From positions 930,001 to 994,000 of the forward strand of contig NZ_CP047028.1 of assembly GCF_009796865.1 (NCBI RefSeq): a DNA stretch of 64,000 nt, given 5' to 3'. Shown here piece after piece: positions 1 to 8,229 of the stretch. Made by a program: the position numbers and the translations under genes. This stretch comes from Formosa sp. L2A11. GTDB lineage: Bacteria; Bacteroidota; Bacteroidia; Flavobacteriales; Flavobacteriaceae. Within the stretch, counting starts at the first letter, position 1. Each line of letters opens with the position of its first letter. The notes beneath the pieces are model-generated. The model was given only the letters and a program-made list of their open reading frames with translations. It made no database searches and was not told where the DNA came from.

Positions 1-1
1 T

Positions 2-2092
2 ACAACATCTGCTTATGCAGATCAGAGTTCAGGGAATGCAGATATTACATCTAAAGGATATTCGAAAAAAGAATTATCTATAGGCATATCTTCAGGATAT
101 AACACAAACCTTTTTGGAGTAGATAATTTTAAAAAGAGTATCATTTCTGAAGATGTAACACTTGGTTTTCACAAAAAGGAATATGCTTTAGTAGACTTAA
201 TTACAAGACAAGGTTGGGACCCACTAGAACAAAAAAACACAGGAAACTACGGTATTGCAATTTCTGGCGGTACTAAATTTGAAGTATTTGGTAAACAAGT
301 AAAATTATTTGCAGCAGGTTCTCACTCTAAAAAATACAACTATCAAGAAGGAATTTTTAGAAGCTACAGATCTAACATCTTAGATAATGAATTTACAGAC
401 ACAGAGCTTTCTAACACAAGTATAAACTCTACTGGTTATATAAACTTAGGTTTAAAACTAAACAGCAACAACAACATTAGAATTAGCAGCTTATCTGTTA
501 ACAAGAGTGACGACAACGTCTACGAGCAAGGTAGAAACGGAGAGGGTTATGTATTTGATCAAGACCCACAAGAAGATGGTGCTTTTGTAAGAGACCAGAA
601 TTTTAAGCAAACTACTATGTTAATTAACCAAATTGAAGGAGACCATAATATTACAGAACGTAATACTTTAAAATGGGCGGCTGGATTTAATTATGTATTA
701 GCTCAAGAACCTAACAGAATTAGAAATGAGGTTAACATTTTAGACGAAAACACAGTACAATATGCTCACGTTGGCGATTACCAACAAAGAAAATCTAGTC
801 AACAAATTGAAGACACAGAATATAACGCTTATATTATAGATGCTATTGAATTAGGTAAATTTGATGAAGATGCAAACACTAGACCATTAAAATTAAATTT
901 TGGAGCAGATTACCGTCAGAAAGACCGTTCTTTTAACTCCCTTTTCATAGGAGTTAGAGCTCGTGATTTCCAAGTACCAACAGTAGATGATTTTTCTGAA
1001 ACATTTACAACAGAAAACTTTAATAACGGATTAGTACTTCGCGAAAGAGATCCAGACTTATATGATGCAGATTTAAACATAATTGCTGGATTTGCTAATT
1101 TAGATTTTGGATTAAATAAAAAATTCTCAGGAAATGTAGGAGTACGTTTAGAAAGAGATGAAATTAATGTAAACTGGGATGTTGCCAATTTTGTTGGTCG
1201 TTTAGGATCTATTAAAAAAGAATACACAGAAGTTTATCCTAGTGTAAATTTAAAATATGAGTTAAACGAAAATCAATTTCTTCGTTTAGCATCTAGTTTA
1301 ACACAAACACTTCCAGAATTTAAAGAATTAGCACCATTCGAATACGTATCGCCAACAGGACGTGTTACACGTGGAGATCCAGATTTAGAAAAATCAGATG
1401 TATTTAATTTAGACTTAAAATGGGAATTCTTTCCTAAAAGAAGCGAACTTATTTCTGCAACAGCATTCTATAAGCAAATTAAAAACCCTATTAACTTAGC
1501 ACAAACAAGAGGATCTTCTGGAATATTTGAGTACTCAAATACAGGAGACGCTGCAGATGTTGTAGGATTAGAATTTGAAGGTAGAGTAGATTTAATTACT
1601 AATGATGACGATGAAGCACTATTAAACTTAAATGCCAATGTTACTAAAATGTGGTTTACTCAAGATTTACTTGAAGACTACCAATACAATAACATTAGCG
1701 AAACAGATTTACAAGGCGCATCTGACTTAATTATAAACGGATCTTTAAGCTACAATAGCCATAAAGAAAAAGAATTTATAGCAACATTAACAGGAAACTA
1801 TTCTTCAGACAAAATATACGCTTTAGGTTCTCCAGAAGATTTTACAAACAGCGCTGTACTTTATAACGATGCAATTATAGAACAAGGTTTTGTAACCTTA
1901 GACTTAGTTGTTAGTAAACAAATTACAGATAACTTATTAGTAAAATTCACAGGAGGAAACTTATTAAATCCAGAAATTAAACAAACACAAAACATAAGAA
2001 ACATTAACTCCGGAATACAGACTAACGAAACTGTGCTTTCTTATAAAAAAGGTAGTTTATTAAGCTTAAGCCTAAAATATACTTTCAAATAA
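2..2092 (+). CDS. TonB-dependent outer-membrane receptor, C-terminal part (5' truncated by window edge)
   Basis: The reading frame is open from base 2 to the stop at 2092, so the visible part is about 696 residues and the signal peptide, any carboxypeptidase-like domain and most of the plug lie upstream. The visible part has the alternating aromatic/polar strands of a 22-stranded TonB receptor barrel. It includes a conserved TonB-receptor segment near 'SLTQTLPEFKELAPFEY' and a terminal strand ending 'SLKYTFK' with an aromatic penultimate residue. An internal ATG at 617 is not the start, because homologous barrel sequence continues in frame before it. It lies 134 bp upstream of a beta-helix lipoprotein on the same strand, a common receptor/surface-lipoprotein pairing. 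The substrate is not shown by sequence; the nearby PiT transporter and PHO-like boxes make a phosphorus compound a possibility (inference). Confidence 0.85.
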   Translation, partial: TTSAYADQSSGNADITSKGYSKKELSIGISSGYNTNLFGVDNFKKSIISEDVTLGFHKKEYALVDLITRQGWDPLEQKNTGNYGIAISGGTKFEVFGKQVKLFAAGSHSKKYNYQEGIFRSYRSNILDNEFTDTELSNTSINSTGYINLGLKLNSNNNIRISSLSVNKSDDNVYEQGRNGEGYVFDQDPQEDGAFVRDQNFKQTTMLINQIEGDHNITERNTLKWAAGFNYVLAQEPNRIRNEVNILDENTVQYAHVGDYQQRKSSQQIEDTEYNAYIIDAIELGKFDEDANTRPLKLNFGADYRQKDRSFNSLFIGVRARDFQVPTVDDFSETFTTENFNNGLVLRERDPDLYDADLNIIAGFANLDFGLNKKFSGNVGVRLERDEINVNWDVANFVGRLGSIKKEYTEVYPSVNLKYELNENQFLRLASSLTQTLPEFKELAPFEYVSPTGRVTRGDPDLEKSDVFNLDLKWEFFPKRSELISATAFYKQIKNPINLAQTRGSSGIFEYSNTGDAADVVGLEFEGRVDLITNDDDEALLNLNANVTKMWFTQDLLEDYQYNNISETDLQGASDLIINGSLSYNSHKEKEFIATLTGNYSSDKIYALGSPEDFTNSAVLYNDAIIEQGFVTLDLVVSKQITDNLLVKFTGGNLLNPEIKQTQNIRNINSGIQTNETVLSYKKGSLLSLSLKYTFK

Positions 2093-2131
2093 TATTCTAT
2101 TAACAAAGAGTCATAATTTACCATAAAACGG

Positions 2132-2149
2132 TAACCTTACTTTAATACT
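2132..2149 (+). promoter_or_regulatory. PHO-box-like 7-4-7 direct repeat upstream of the beta-helix lipoprotein
   Basis: TAACCTT, four bases, TAATACT. The 21-mer around it (2130-2150) matches the element at 4739-4759 at 17 of 21 positions. A -7-like TTTCTTTG lies at 2179-2186, one base off TAnnTTTG. The repeat geometry (two 7-mers, 11-bp period) is that of PhoB/PhoP-type sites; assignment to phosphate control is inference. Confidence 0.35.
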
Positions 2150-2226
2150 GAGTTAAAAATACAGAAACACAAAGAACGTTTCTTTGCATCAACAAAAACA
2201 ATAAACAAAATCAAACAAAAATTAAT

Positions 2227-4233
2227 ATGAAAAAGTTAGTCTTAAATTTCTTTAAAGTTGCTGGATTAGTATCAGCTGTAGCTTTTACAAGCTGTAGTAC
2301 AGACGATCCAGAATCTGTCGGACAAGAACAAGCAGATGTAATTACAAATCTTGATGCTGGTATCTTAAACGGTACTTTACAAGAAAGCTACTCTTTAGAA
2401 GCAGGTGTACAATACCAATTAACTGGACAATTTATTATTGATGACAATGCTGTTTTAAATATTCCTGCTGGAACAAAGATCGTTGCAGAAAATGGAGGAA
2501 CAGATGTTTATATCGCTACTTTAAAAGGAGGAACAATAAACATTAACGGTACAGAAAGTAGCCCTGTAATTATGTCTTCTGTAAATGCACAACCAGGTGA
2601 CTGGGGAGGATTAACACTTTGTGGAGACGCTACAACTTCTGCAGGTACAGATGCGACTGCAGAAGTAGGTGGTTTTACTTACGGTGGATCAAACGATAGC
2701 GATAGTTCTGGAATTATTAAATACTTACAAATTTCAGGTACAGGAGCACAAATTAACTCAGAATCTCAATACAATGGTGTATCTTTTTACGCTGTAGGTT
2801 CTGGTACTTACGTAGATAACGTAGCCATAATTAATGGATCTGATGATGGTGTTGAGTTTTTTGGAGGTACAGTTAGCGTGTCTAACTTATATTTAGAAAA
2901 TCTTGATGATGACGCTATCGACTGGACAGAAGGATGGAATGGATCTGTAAACAGAGCTTACATATCTAATACTATTTCTGGATTCTCTACAGTTTTTGAA
3001 GGAGATAAAGATAACGGGAACCCAACATTTACAGACATTACAGCGATCTCTACTGTTGGAGGAACAGCTTTACAATTTAAAAAAGAATCTGGAGGAACAA
3101 TCACTAACCTTTCTTTAAGTGGTTACGATGTAGATTTAGACATGAAAGACGGAGGAGCTCTTTCTAATGTTGTTTTTGAAGACAATTACACAGCTGTTGC
3201 TTATGCTACAGATGAAGAAATGGAAGCTTCAGGAGAATACTTTTACGGATTAAACACTTCAGTTATTGCAACTGTTGATGTAAATGATTTTGCTTGGGTA
3301 GATACAAACATATCTTTTGATACAGACGTATTACAAGGAGCTGTAACTGGAGATGTTACTTTAGATGCTTCTATTAGCTATACTTTAAATTCTTCTTACA
3401 TCGTTCAAGATGGTGGAAAATTAACAATCCCTGCAGGAACAAAAATCACTGCTAGAGATGGTGGAACGGGTGTTTACATCGCTGTATTAAAAGGAGGAAC
3501 AATAGACATTCAAGGAACAGAAACTAATCCTGTTGTTATGTCTTCTGTTAGTGCTGAACCTGGAGACTGGGGTGGATTAACAATTTGTGGTGATGCTTCA
3601 ACTACTGCTGGTGCTGATGCTACTGCTGAAATTGGAGGATTTGTTTACGGAGGATCTAACGATGCTGATAACTCTGGATCTATTAAAAACTTAGTTATAA
3701 AAGGAACAGGTGCTCAAATTAACTCTGAGTCTCAATACAATGGTGTATCTCTTTACGCTGTAGGTTCTGGAACAGTCTTAGAAAACATTGCTGTAATTAA
3801 CGGAGCTGATGATGGTATCGAGTTTTTCGGAGGATCTGCTTCTGCAACTAACTTATACTTTGACAATAACGATGATGATTCTATAGACTGGACTGAAGGA
3901 TGGAACGGAACTGTTACAAATGCATACATTTCTCATACTAAAGAAGGATTCTCTACTGCTTTTGAAGGAGATAAAGACAATAACAATCCTAAGTTTATAA
4001 ACATTACAGCAATCTCTACTGTAGGTGGTACTGCATTACAATTTAAAAAACAATCTGGAGGAACAATCACTAACTTATACTTAAGTGGTTACGATCTTAA
4101 CATCGATATGAAAGATGAAGGACCTTTAGCTAATGTAATTATAGATGGTCAAGCAGCTACAACTACAGATGCTTATAACGAAGGAACTCAAGTAGACATC
4201 TCTACTTGGTCTTGGATTAACGCTAGTTTATAA
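2227..4233 (+). CDS. Surface lipoprotein with two tandem parallel beta-helix domains
   Basis: 668 residues. An N-terminal lipoprotein signal ends at Cys23 (context 'AFTSCSTDD'), with acidic residues following as in exported Bacteroidota lipoproteins. The body is two homologous halves, about residues 42-330 and 362-668. Each contains the ordered landmarks 'IPAGTKI', 'GDWGGLT', 'QINSESQYNGVS', 'DWTEGWNG', 'FEGDKDN' and 'STVGGTALQFKK', so the gene arose by internal duplication. Glycine- and asparagine-rich rungs fit a right-handed parallel beta-helix. Proteins of this type have sometimes been labelled 'multidrug transporter' in databases; nothing here supports transport across a membrane, since there are no TM segments. 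It sits between a TonB receptor and a PiT transporter and has a PHO-like box in its leader. It could be the surface binding partner of the receptor; function not established. Confidence 0.7.
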   Translation: MKKLVLNFFKVAGLVSAVAFTSCSTDDPESVGQEQADVITNLDAGILNGTLQESYSLEAGVQYQLTGQFIIDDNAVLNIPAGTKIVAENGGTDVYIATLKGGTININGTESSPVIMSSVNAQPGDWGGLTLCGDATTSAGTDATAEVGGFTYGGSNDSDSSGIIKYLQISGTGAQINSESQYNGVSFYAVGSGTYVDNVAIINGSDDGVEFFGGTVSVSNLYLENLDDDAIDWTEGWNGSVNRAYISNTISGFSTVFEGDKDNGNPTFTDITAISTVGGTALQFKKESGGTITNLSLSGYDVDLDMKDGGALSNVVFEDNYTAVAYATDEEMEASGEYFYGLNTSVIATVDVNDFAWVDTNISFDTDVLQGAVTGDVTLDASISYTLNSSYIVQDGGKLTIPAGTKITARDGGTGVYIAVLKGGTIDIQGTETNPVVMSSVSAEPGDWGGLTICGDASTTAGADATAEIGGFVYGGSNDADNSGSIKNLVIKGTGAQINSESQYNGVSLYAVGSGTVLENIAVINGADDGIEFFGGSASATNLYFDNNDDDSIDWTEGWNGTVTNAYISHTKEGFSTAFEGDKDNNNPKFINITAISTVGGTALQFKKQSGGTITNLYLSGYDLNIDMKDEGPLANVIIDGQAATTTDAYNEGTQVDISTWSWINASL

Positions 4234-4256
4234 TACACACATTTTATACAAAATAA

Positions 4257-4290
4257 AAAAAAAGCACCCAATTATTGGGTGCTTTTTTTT
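4257..4290. terminator. Bidirectional rho-independent terminator
   Basis: GCACCCAA (4264-4271), loop TTA, TTGGGTGC (4275-4282), flanked by an A-run on the left and a T-run on the right. It therefore serves both the + strand lipoprotein and the convergent minus-strand gene ending at 4316. Confidence 0.9.
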
Positions 4291-4315
4291 TATTTTGTAC
4301 TCTTAAGTTTTCTAT

Positions 4316-4672
4316 TTAATGAGATGCTAATTGAGATTTACTACTCCACTCACTAACACTTGCAATAGCATTGTTAGAATAATTCACTTCTCTTAAAGAA
4401 TTTTCTCCCCAAAAGAACCATTTTCCAACTTTTTTACCATCTTTATAATTAGCAGTTGCTGTGCGTTGCCCTTTAAGGTCAAAACTATTCCATTCGCCTT
4501 GCAACTTACCTTCTTGAGTATACGTTCCTGTTTGACTAACTTCACCATTTGCATGGTAATAAGTAACATCAATTAATTGTGTATCGTTATTTAATTTTAA
4601 TTCTCTTTTATCTTGTGCAAATGACATAACAGTCACTAATAAAGCAAATACAAATATTATTTTCGTTTTCAT
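4316..4672 (-). CDS. Secreted YwqK-like (MORN-type repeat) protein
   Basis: 118 residues with a clear Sec signal peptide (hydrophobic to 'VMSFAQ', cleavage after about residue 19). Three short repeats follow, of the form 'G-x-W-x-x-[YF]-x-x-x-G', for example 'GEVSQTGTYTQEGKLQGEW', 'ANYKDGKKVGKWFFW' and 'REVNYSNN'. These are typical of the YwqK/MORN family, which database annotation often calls a toxin-antitoxin 'antitoxin' without evidence; here there is no toxin partner. A perfect flavobacterial -7 element (TATCTTTG on the minus strand, 4709-4702) lies 30 bp before the start codon, and a PHO-like repeat lies about 32 bp further upstream. The exported location and lone position suggest a periplasmic or surface role, unknown in detail. 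Confidence 0.75.
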   Translation of the reverse strand: MKTKIIFVFALLVTVMSFAQDKRELKLNNDTQLIDVTYYHANGEVSQTGTYTQEGKLQGEWNSFDLKGQRTATANYKDGKKVGKWFFWGENSLREVNYSNNAIASVSEWSSKSQLASH

Positions 4673-4701
4673 CTCCGTTTGTTTTTAATTAATCTACTAC
4701 T

Positions 4702-4709
4702 CAAAGATA
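4702..4709 (-). promoter_or_regulatory. -7 promoter element of the YwqK-like gene
   Basis: Minus-strand TATCTTTG matches the Bacteroidota consensus TAnnTTTG at all fixed positions and lies 30 bp upstream of the ATG at 4672. Confidence 0.5.
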
Positions 4710-4740
4710 ACTAATAATTAACGTTAAAAAAATGTTTTGG

Positions 4741-4758
4741 TAACATTAATTTAACATT
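4741..4758 (+). promoter_or_regulatory. PHO-box-like perfect 7-4-7 direct repeat
   Basis: TAACATT-AATT-TAACATT, two identical 7-mers with an 11-bp period, as in E. coli PHO boxes (7-4-7) and Bacillus PhoP sites (TTAACA repeats). It lies between the minus-strand YwqK-like gene and the PiT gene. Its 19-base core (4737-4755) recurs exactly near 58284-58302. The regulator is inferred, not seen. Confidence 0.4.
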
Positions 4759-4921
4759 GAAGCTTATTTAATTACAAATCAACCTATTACAATGTTAACA
4801 TGGAGAAATATCAATTAATAATAACATAATATATGCTTCACATAGACGTAAAACACAATACCGTTATTTGCAATTATTCATATAAGCTATTAGTTTTTGT
4901 CGACTATTTATCATGAACAAA

Positions 4922-4951
4922 AAGAACTGCCTTTACAGGCAGTTCTTATTT
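4922..4951 (+). terminator. Orphan terminator-like hairpin, possibly the 3' end of a small RNA
   Basis: AAGAACTGCCT (4922-4932), loop TTAC, AGGCAGTTCTT (4937-4947), an 11-bp perfect stem followed by AT-rich sequence. No gene reads into it from the left on the + strand, so it either ends an unannotated small transcript starting near the box at 4741-4758 or acts on something else. Confidence 0.5.
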
Positions 4952-5443
4952 ATATAGACAAGATAATACCTGTGTAAAAAACTAAGACACATTACAAAAC
5001 AACACCAGACATAAGACCACACGTGGGGTCTTAAAAAACTTCACTAAAAAAATGTGTCGTGAAAATAAAAAACTACAAATTTAAAATTCAATAATATAAA
5101 GACCTGAATTTATAAACATTGGAGTTGTTAGAATTATTATTAATTAAAGAAGACAAAATGGTCTTTAAATAGCAATCCTTAATTAAATAAAATTAAAATA
5201 GTATCTTTTACTTTTTATTCAAATAACAGAAATAGAAAATATATTTTAACGGATAATTTAACATGCAAAAATCTAAAATGTCTTAATATTACCGAGTAAA
5301 TATTCACAACAGTTTAAAAAAAACTCGCAAGTTTTAATAAGTATTAAAAAATAGATGAATTTAGAGGCTGTTTTTATTAGATAAATTCTAAAAATTAATA
5401 CATATAAATCATATTAAACGCCTACTGTTTTTAATAAAAATCA

Positions 5444-5461
5444 TAACATTTACGTAACACA
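5444..5461 (+). promoter_or_regulatory. PHO-box-like repeat at the PiT transporter promoter
   Basis: TAACATT-TACG-TAACACA, a 7-4-7 repeat with 5 of 7 positions shared. It ends 18 bp before a near-consensus -7 (GATATTTG, 5480-5487; only the first base deviates from TAnnTTTG). That spacing would put an activator over the -33 region, as for PhoB-dependent promoters. Functional role is inference. Confidence 0.4.
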
Positions 5462-5508
5462 TCAGTGAGAAACACTATAGATATTTGCAAACAATTTGAG
5501 ATTAAAAA

Positions 5509-7821
5509 ATGGAGAATATATATTTATTAATGATTGTTGCTTTGGCAGTACTTGCTATAGCAGATTTAATTGTAGGAGTAAGTAACGATGCCGTTAACTT
5601 TTTAAACTCTGCAATAGGCTCTAAAGCTGTTTCTTTTAAAACAATTATGATTGTAGCTAGCCTTGGTGTGGCAATTGGAGCAATCTTCTCAAGCGGAATG
5701 ATGGAAGTTGCCAGAAAAGGAATTTTTAACCCTGGAGAATTCATGTTTAGTGAAATCATGATTATTTTTATGGCAGTAATGATAACCGATATCTTATTAC
5801 TGGATTTCTTCAATAGTATAGGAATGCCAACCTCTACAACAGTATCTATAGTATTCGAACTTTTAGGAGCTTCGGTAGCCATAGCACTTATTAAAATTGG
5901 GAATGATGGCGGTAACATATCAGACTTAGTAAAGTATATAAACACATCTAAAGCCACTCAAATTATATTTGGAATACTACTATCTGTAGTTATAGCATTC
6001 TCTGTAGGAGCCATTGTACAATGGTTTACACGTTTACTTTTATCTTTTAATTTCGACAAAAAAGCAAAATGGGTAGGTGCCTTATTTGGTGGTTTAGCTA
6101 TTTCTGCAATTTCATATTTCATTTTTATTAAAGGTATTGGCGGAACAGCTTTTGCCAAAGAAAGTTACTCAATCTTAGGAGGCTTAACAATCAAACATTA
6201 TATAGAAAACGAAGTCTTAATTATACTATTAATAAGCTTCACTTTTTGGAGCATTATATCTTACATTTATTTAACGGTATTAAAGTTTAACATATATAAA
6301 CTAATCATATTAATAGGAACCTTTGCTCTAGCACTAGCCTTTGCAGGAAACGACTTAGTTAACTTTATAGGTGTGCCAATCGCGGCATGGCAATCTTACC
6401 AAGAATGGTCTATTTCTGGAGTGCCAGCAGATCAATTTAATATGGGAATTTTAGCTGAAGCCGTTAAAACACCAACAATTATGCTATTTGTTGCAGGTAT
6501 GGTTATGGTAGCAACATTATGGTTCTCTAGTAAAGCAAAAGCTGTAGTTAAAACATCTATAGATTTAGCTTCTAGCCAAGGGGAAACTAAAGAGCGTTTT
6601 CAACCTAACTTCTTATCTAGAGGATTTGTAAGAACTGCTGTTGGGCTTTCAGACTTTGTTAAATTAATGATTCCAAGTGGTACCCAAGAAAAAATAGACA
6701 GACGCTTCGAAAAACCTACAATTCATTTAGAAAAAAACAAGACATACGAGTTACCTGCTTTCGATATGGTACGTGCCGCTGTAAACCTTATGGTTGCCAG
6801 TGTACTTATATCTATAGCAACGTCTATGAAATTACCATTATCTACAACATACGTAACCTTTATGGTTGCCATGGGTACATCTTTAGCAGATAAAGCTTGG
6901 GGAGCAGAAAGTGCAGTATACCGTGTTGCTGGGGTTTTAAATGTAATTGGAGGTTGGTTTTTTACCGCAATAATTGCTTTTGTAGCAGCTGCAATAATTG
7001 CTTACTTAATTAATTTACATGTACCATCTATGGTAGGTATCTTATTATTAATAGCATTCCTATTATTATCTAGAAACTACTTAACACACAGTAAAAAACA
7101 AAAAGAACTCAAAGCAGAAGGACAACTAATACGAGCAGAAAGCAGCTCTATACAAGGTGTAGTTCACGAAAGTGCTCACAACATTGCCAATGCTATAAAA
7201 CGTGTAAACAGAATTTACACAGGTGCTATAAACGGATTATCTAAACAAGATTTAATTGCGCTAAAACAAAATAAAAAACAAGTAGAAAAACTAACCAACG
7301 AGATTGATGAACTCAGGGATAATATATTCTATTTCATTAAAAACCTTGACGAATCTAGTGTTGCTGCAAGTAATTTTTACATTAATATTTTGGGGTATTT
7401 ACAAGATATGTCTCAATCTTTAGAATACATTTCTAAAGTGAGTTACAAGCACGTAAATAACAACCACAAGAAATTAAAATTCAACCAGATTAAAGAATTA
7501 AAACAGATAGATACGTTGTTAGAAAATTTATTTTCTAATACACAGACAACATTTGAAAATCGTTCTTTTGAAGATATTGGTGAAATTTTAAAAACTAAAA
7601 AAGATCTATTTACTGAAATTACTGATAAAATTCAGAAACAAGTAGAACGTACAAGAACAGAGGAAGTAAGTCCGAAAAACACAACACTATACTTTAGTTT
7701 ATTACTAGAGACTAAAGACTTACTAACCGCTACAATGAATTTATTAGAAGAATTCTATCATGCAAATGACGGAACAACACAAATTCATAAAATAATTAAA
7801 GAAGAAGAGATAGACGAATAA
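5509..7821 (+). CDS. PiT-family inorganic phosphate transporter with C-terminal PhoU-like domain
   Basis: 770 residues. The N-terminal half has many TM segments and the first PiT signature, 'GVSNDAVNFLNSAIGSKAV' (about residues 23-41). The second signature copy, 'AGNDLVNFIGVPIAAWQSY', starts near residue 283. Membrane segments resume at about 405-530. The remaining 240 residues are soluble, helical and charged, like PhoU, a fused regulatory tail seen in many Bacteroidota PiT proteins. PiT proteins are low-affinity Pi symporters of the inner membrane. The gene is monocistronic: 836 bp of upstream DNA with a PHO-like box and a terminator 30 bp after the stop. The ATG at 5509 is chosen because the first TM segment begins immediately after it. 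A shadow frame on the opposite strand is not a gene. Confidence 0.93.
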   Translation: MENIYLLMIVALAVLAIADLIVGVSNDAVNFLNSAIGSKAVSFKTIMIVASLGVAIGAIFSSGMMEVARKGIFNPGEFMFSEIMIIFMAVMITDILLLDFFNSIGMPTSTTVSIVFELLGASVAIALIKIGNDGGNISDLVKYINTSKATQIIFGILLSVVIAFSVGAIVQWFTRLLLSFNFDKKAKWVGALFGGLAISAISYFIFIKGIGGTAFAKESYSILGGLTIKHYIENEVLIILLISFTFWSIISYIYLTVLKFNIYKLIILIGTFALALAFAGNDLVNFIGVPIAAWQSYQEWSISGVPADQFNMGILAEAVKTPTIMLFVAGMVMVATLWFSSKAKAVVKTSIDLASSQGETKERFQPNFLSRGFVRTAVGLSDFVKLMIPSGTQEKIDRRFEKPTIHLEKNKTYELPAFDMVRAAVNLMVASVLISIATSMKLPLSTTYVTFMVAMGTSLADKAWGAESAVYRVAGVLNVIGGWFFTAIIAFVAAAIIAYLINLHVPSMVGILLLIAFLLLSRNYLTHSKKQKELKAEGQLIRAESSSIQGVVHESAHNIANAIKRVNRIYTGAINGLSKQDLIALKQNKKQVEKLTNEIDELRDNIFYFIKNLDESSVAASNFYINILGYLQDMSQSLEYISKVSYKHVNNNHKKLKFNQIKELKQIDTLLENLFSNTQTTFENRSFEDIGEILKTKKDLFTEITDKIQKQVERTRTEEVSPKNTTLYFSLLLETKDLLTATMNLLEEFYHANDGTTQIHKIIKEEEIDE

Positions 7822-7850
7822 CAAACGCTTATCTTTTTAAAACAATACAA

Positions 7851-7888
7851 GCAGAGCTGTTTAAACATTAAACAGCTCTGCTTTTTTT
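7851..7888 (+). terminator. Rho-independent terminator of the PiT gene
   Basis: GCAGAGCTGTTTA (7851-7863), 5-base loop, TAAACAGCTCTGC (7869-7881), then a run of T. A strong 13-bp stem. Confidence 0.92.
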
Positions 7889-7945
7889 ATACAGATACCT
7901 TCTCCAAAAAAATAAAAGCATACACAATACAAATAGTTAAAACAA

Positions 7946-7976
7946 AAAAAAGAGGACGCCATAAGTCCTCTTTTTA
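7946..7976. terminator. Second terminator-like hairpin 60 bp further on
   Basis: GAGGAC (7952-7957), loop of 7, GTCCTC (7965-7970), flanked by A- and T-runs on either side so it could work in both directions. No gene lies between it and the previous terminator. Confidence 0.7.
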
Positions 7977-8111
7977 TTCCAATAATTAACTAAACTAACT
8001 AATATTGTTTTACTTTGATAAAGATATCGTGCGTGTTACACGATTTATATTCTCGTAATTATACATTATTAATACAATATCAAATATGGAGAAAGAACAC
8101 TGTGAAAATTT

Positions 8112-8140
8112 CATTTTTGTATAGTTGGTAGCCAAAAATG
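8112..8140. repeat. Inverted repeat in the leader of the LytTR regulator gene
   Basis: CATTTTTG (8112-8119) and CAAAAATG (8133-8140), perfect 8-bp arms with a 13-base spacer, 89 bp before the start codon. It could be an operator (for example autoregulation by a LytTR dimer) or an mRNA hairpin. Confidence 0.4.
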
Positions 8141-8229
8141 TATATTTAGCATTTATTATGCTATTAAAATAAATTAATCGAAATATTTTTTACATAAATT
8201 TACCAATAACTTACAATTAATTAAAAATT

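Larger units (their letters stand above)
4673..5508. other. 836-bp intergenic region between YwqK-like gene and PiT transporter
   Basis: No protein of credible length is encoded on either strand. It holds the YwqK promoter (4702-4709), a PHO-like box (4741-4758), an orphan terminator-like hairpin (4922-4947), an imperfect 22-bp palindrome (5012-5033, one mismatch, centred on CACGTG) and a second PHO-like box just before the PiT gene (5444-5461). The stretch 5040-5440 is very AT-rich and I see nothing specific in it. Confidence 0.7.
7822..8229. other. 408-bp intergenic region before the two-component pair
   Basis: Contains two terminators (7851-7888, 7946-7976), a short perfect palindrome CGTGTTACACG (8032-8042) and an 8-bp inverted repeat (8112-8140) about 90 bp before the response-regulator start. 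No credible coding sequence. Confidence 0.6.

Noticed and set aside
4316-4672. YwqK-like gene as an antitoxin
   Set aside because: It has a signal peptide and no adjacent toxin gene.
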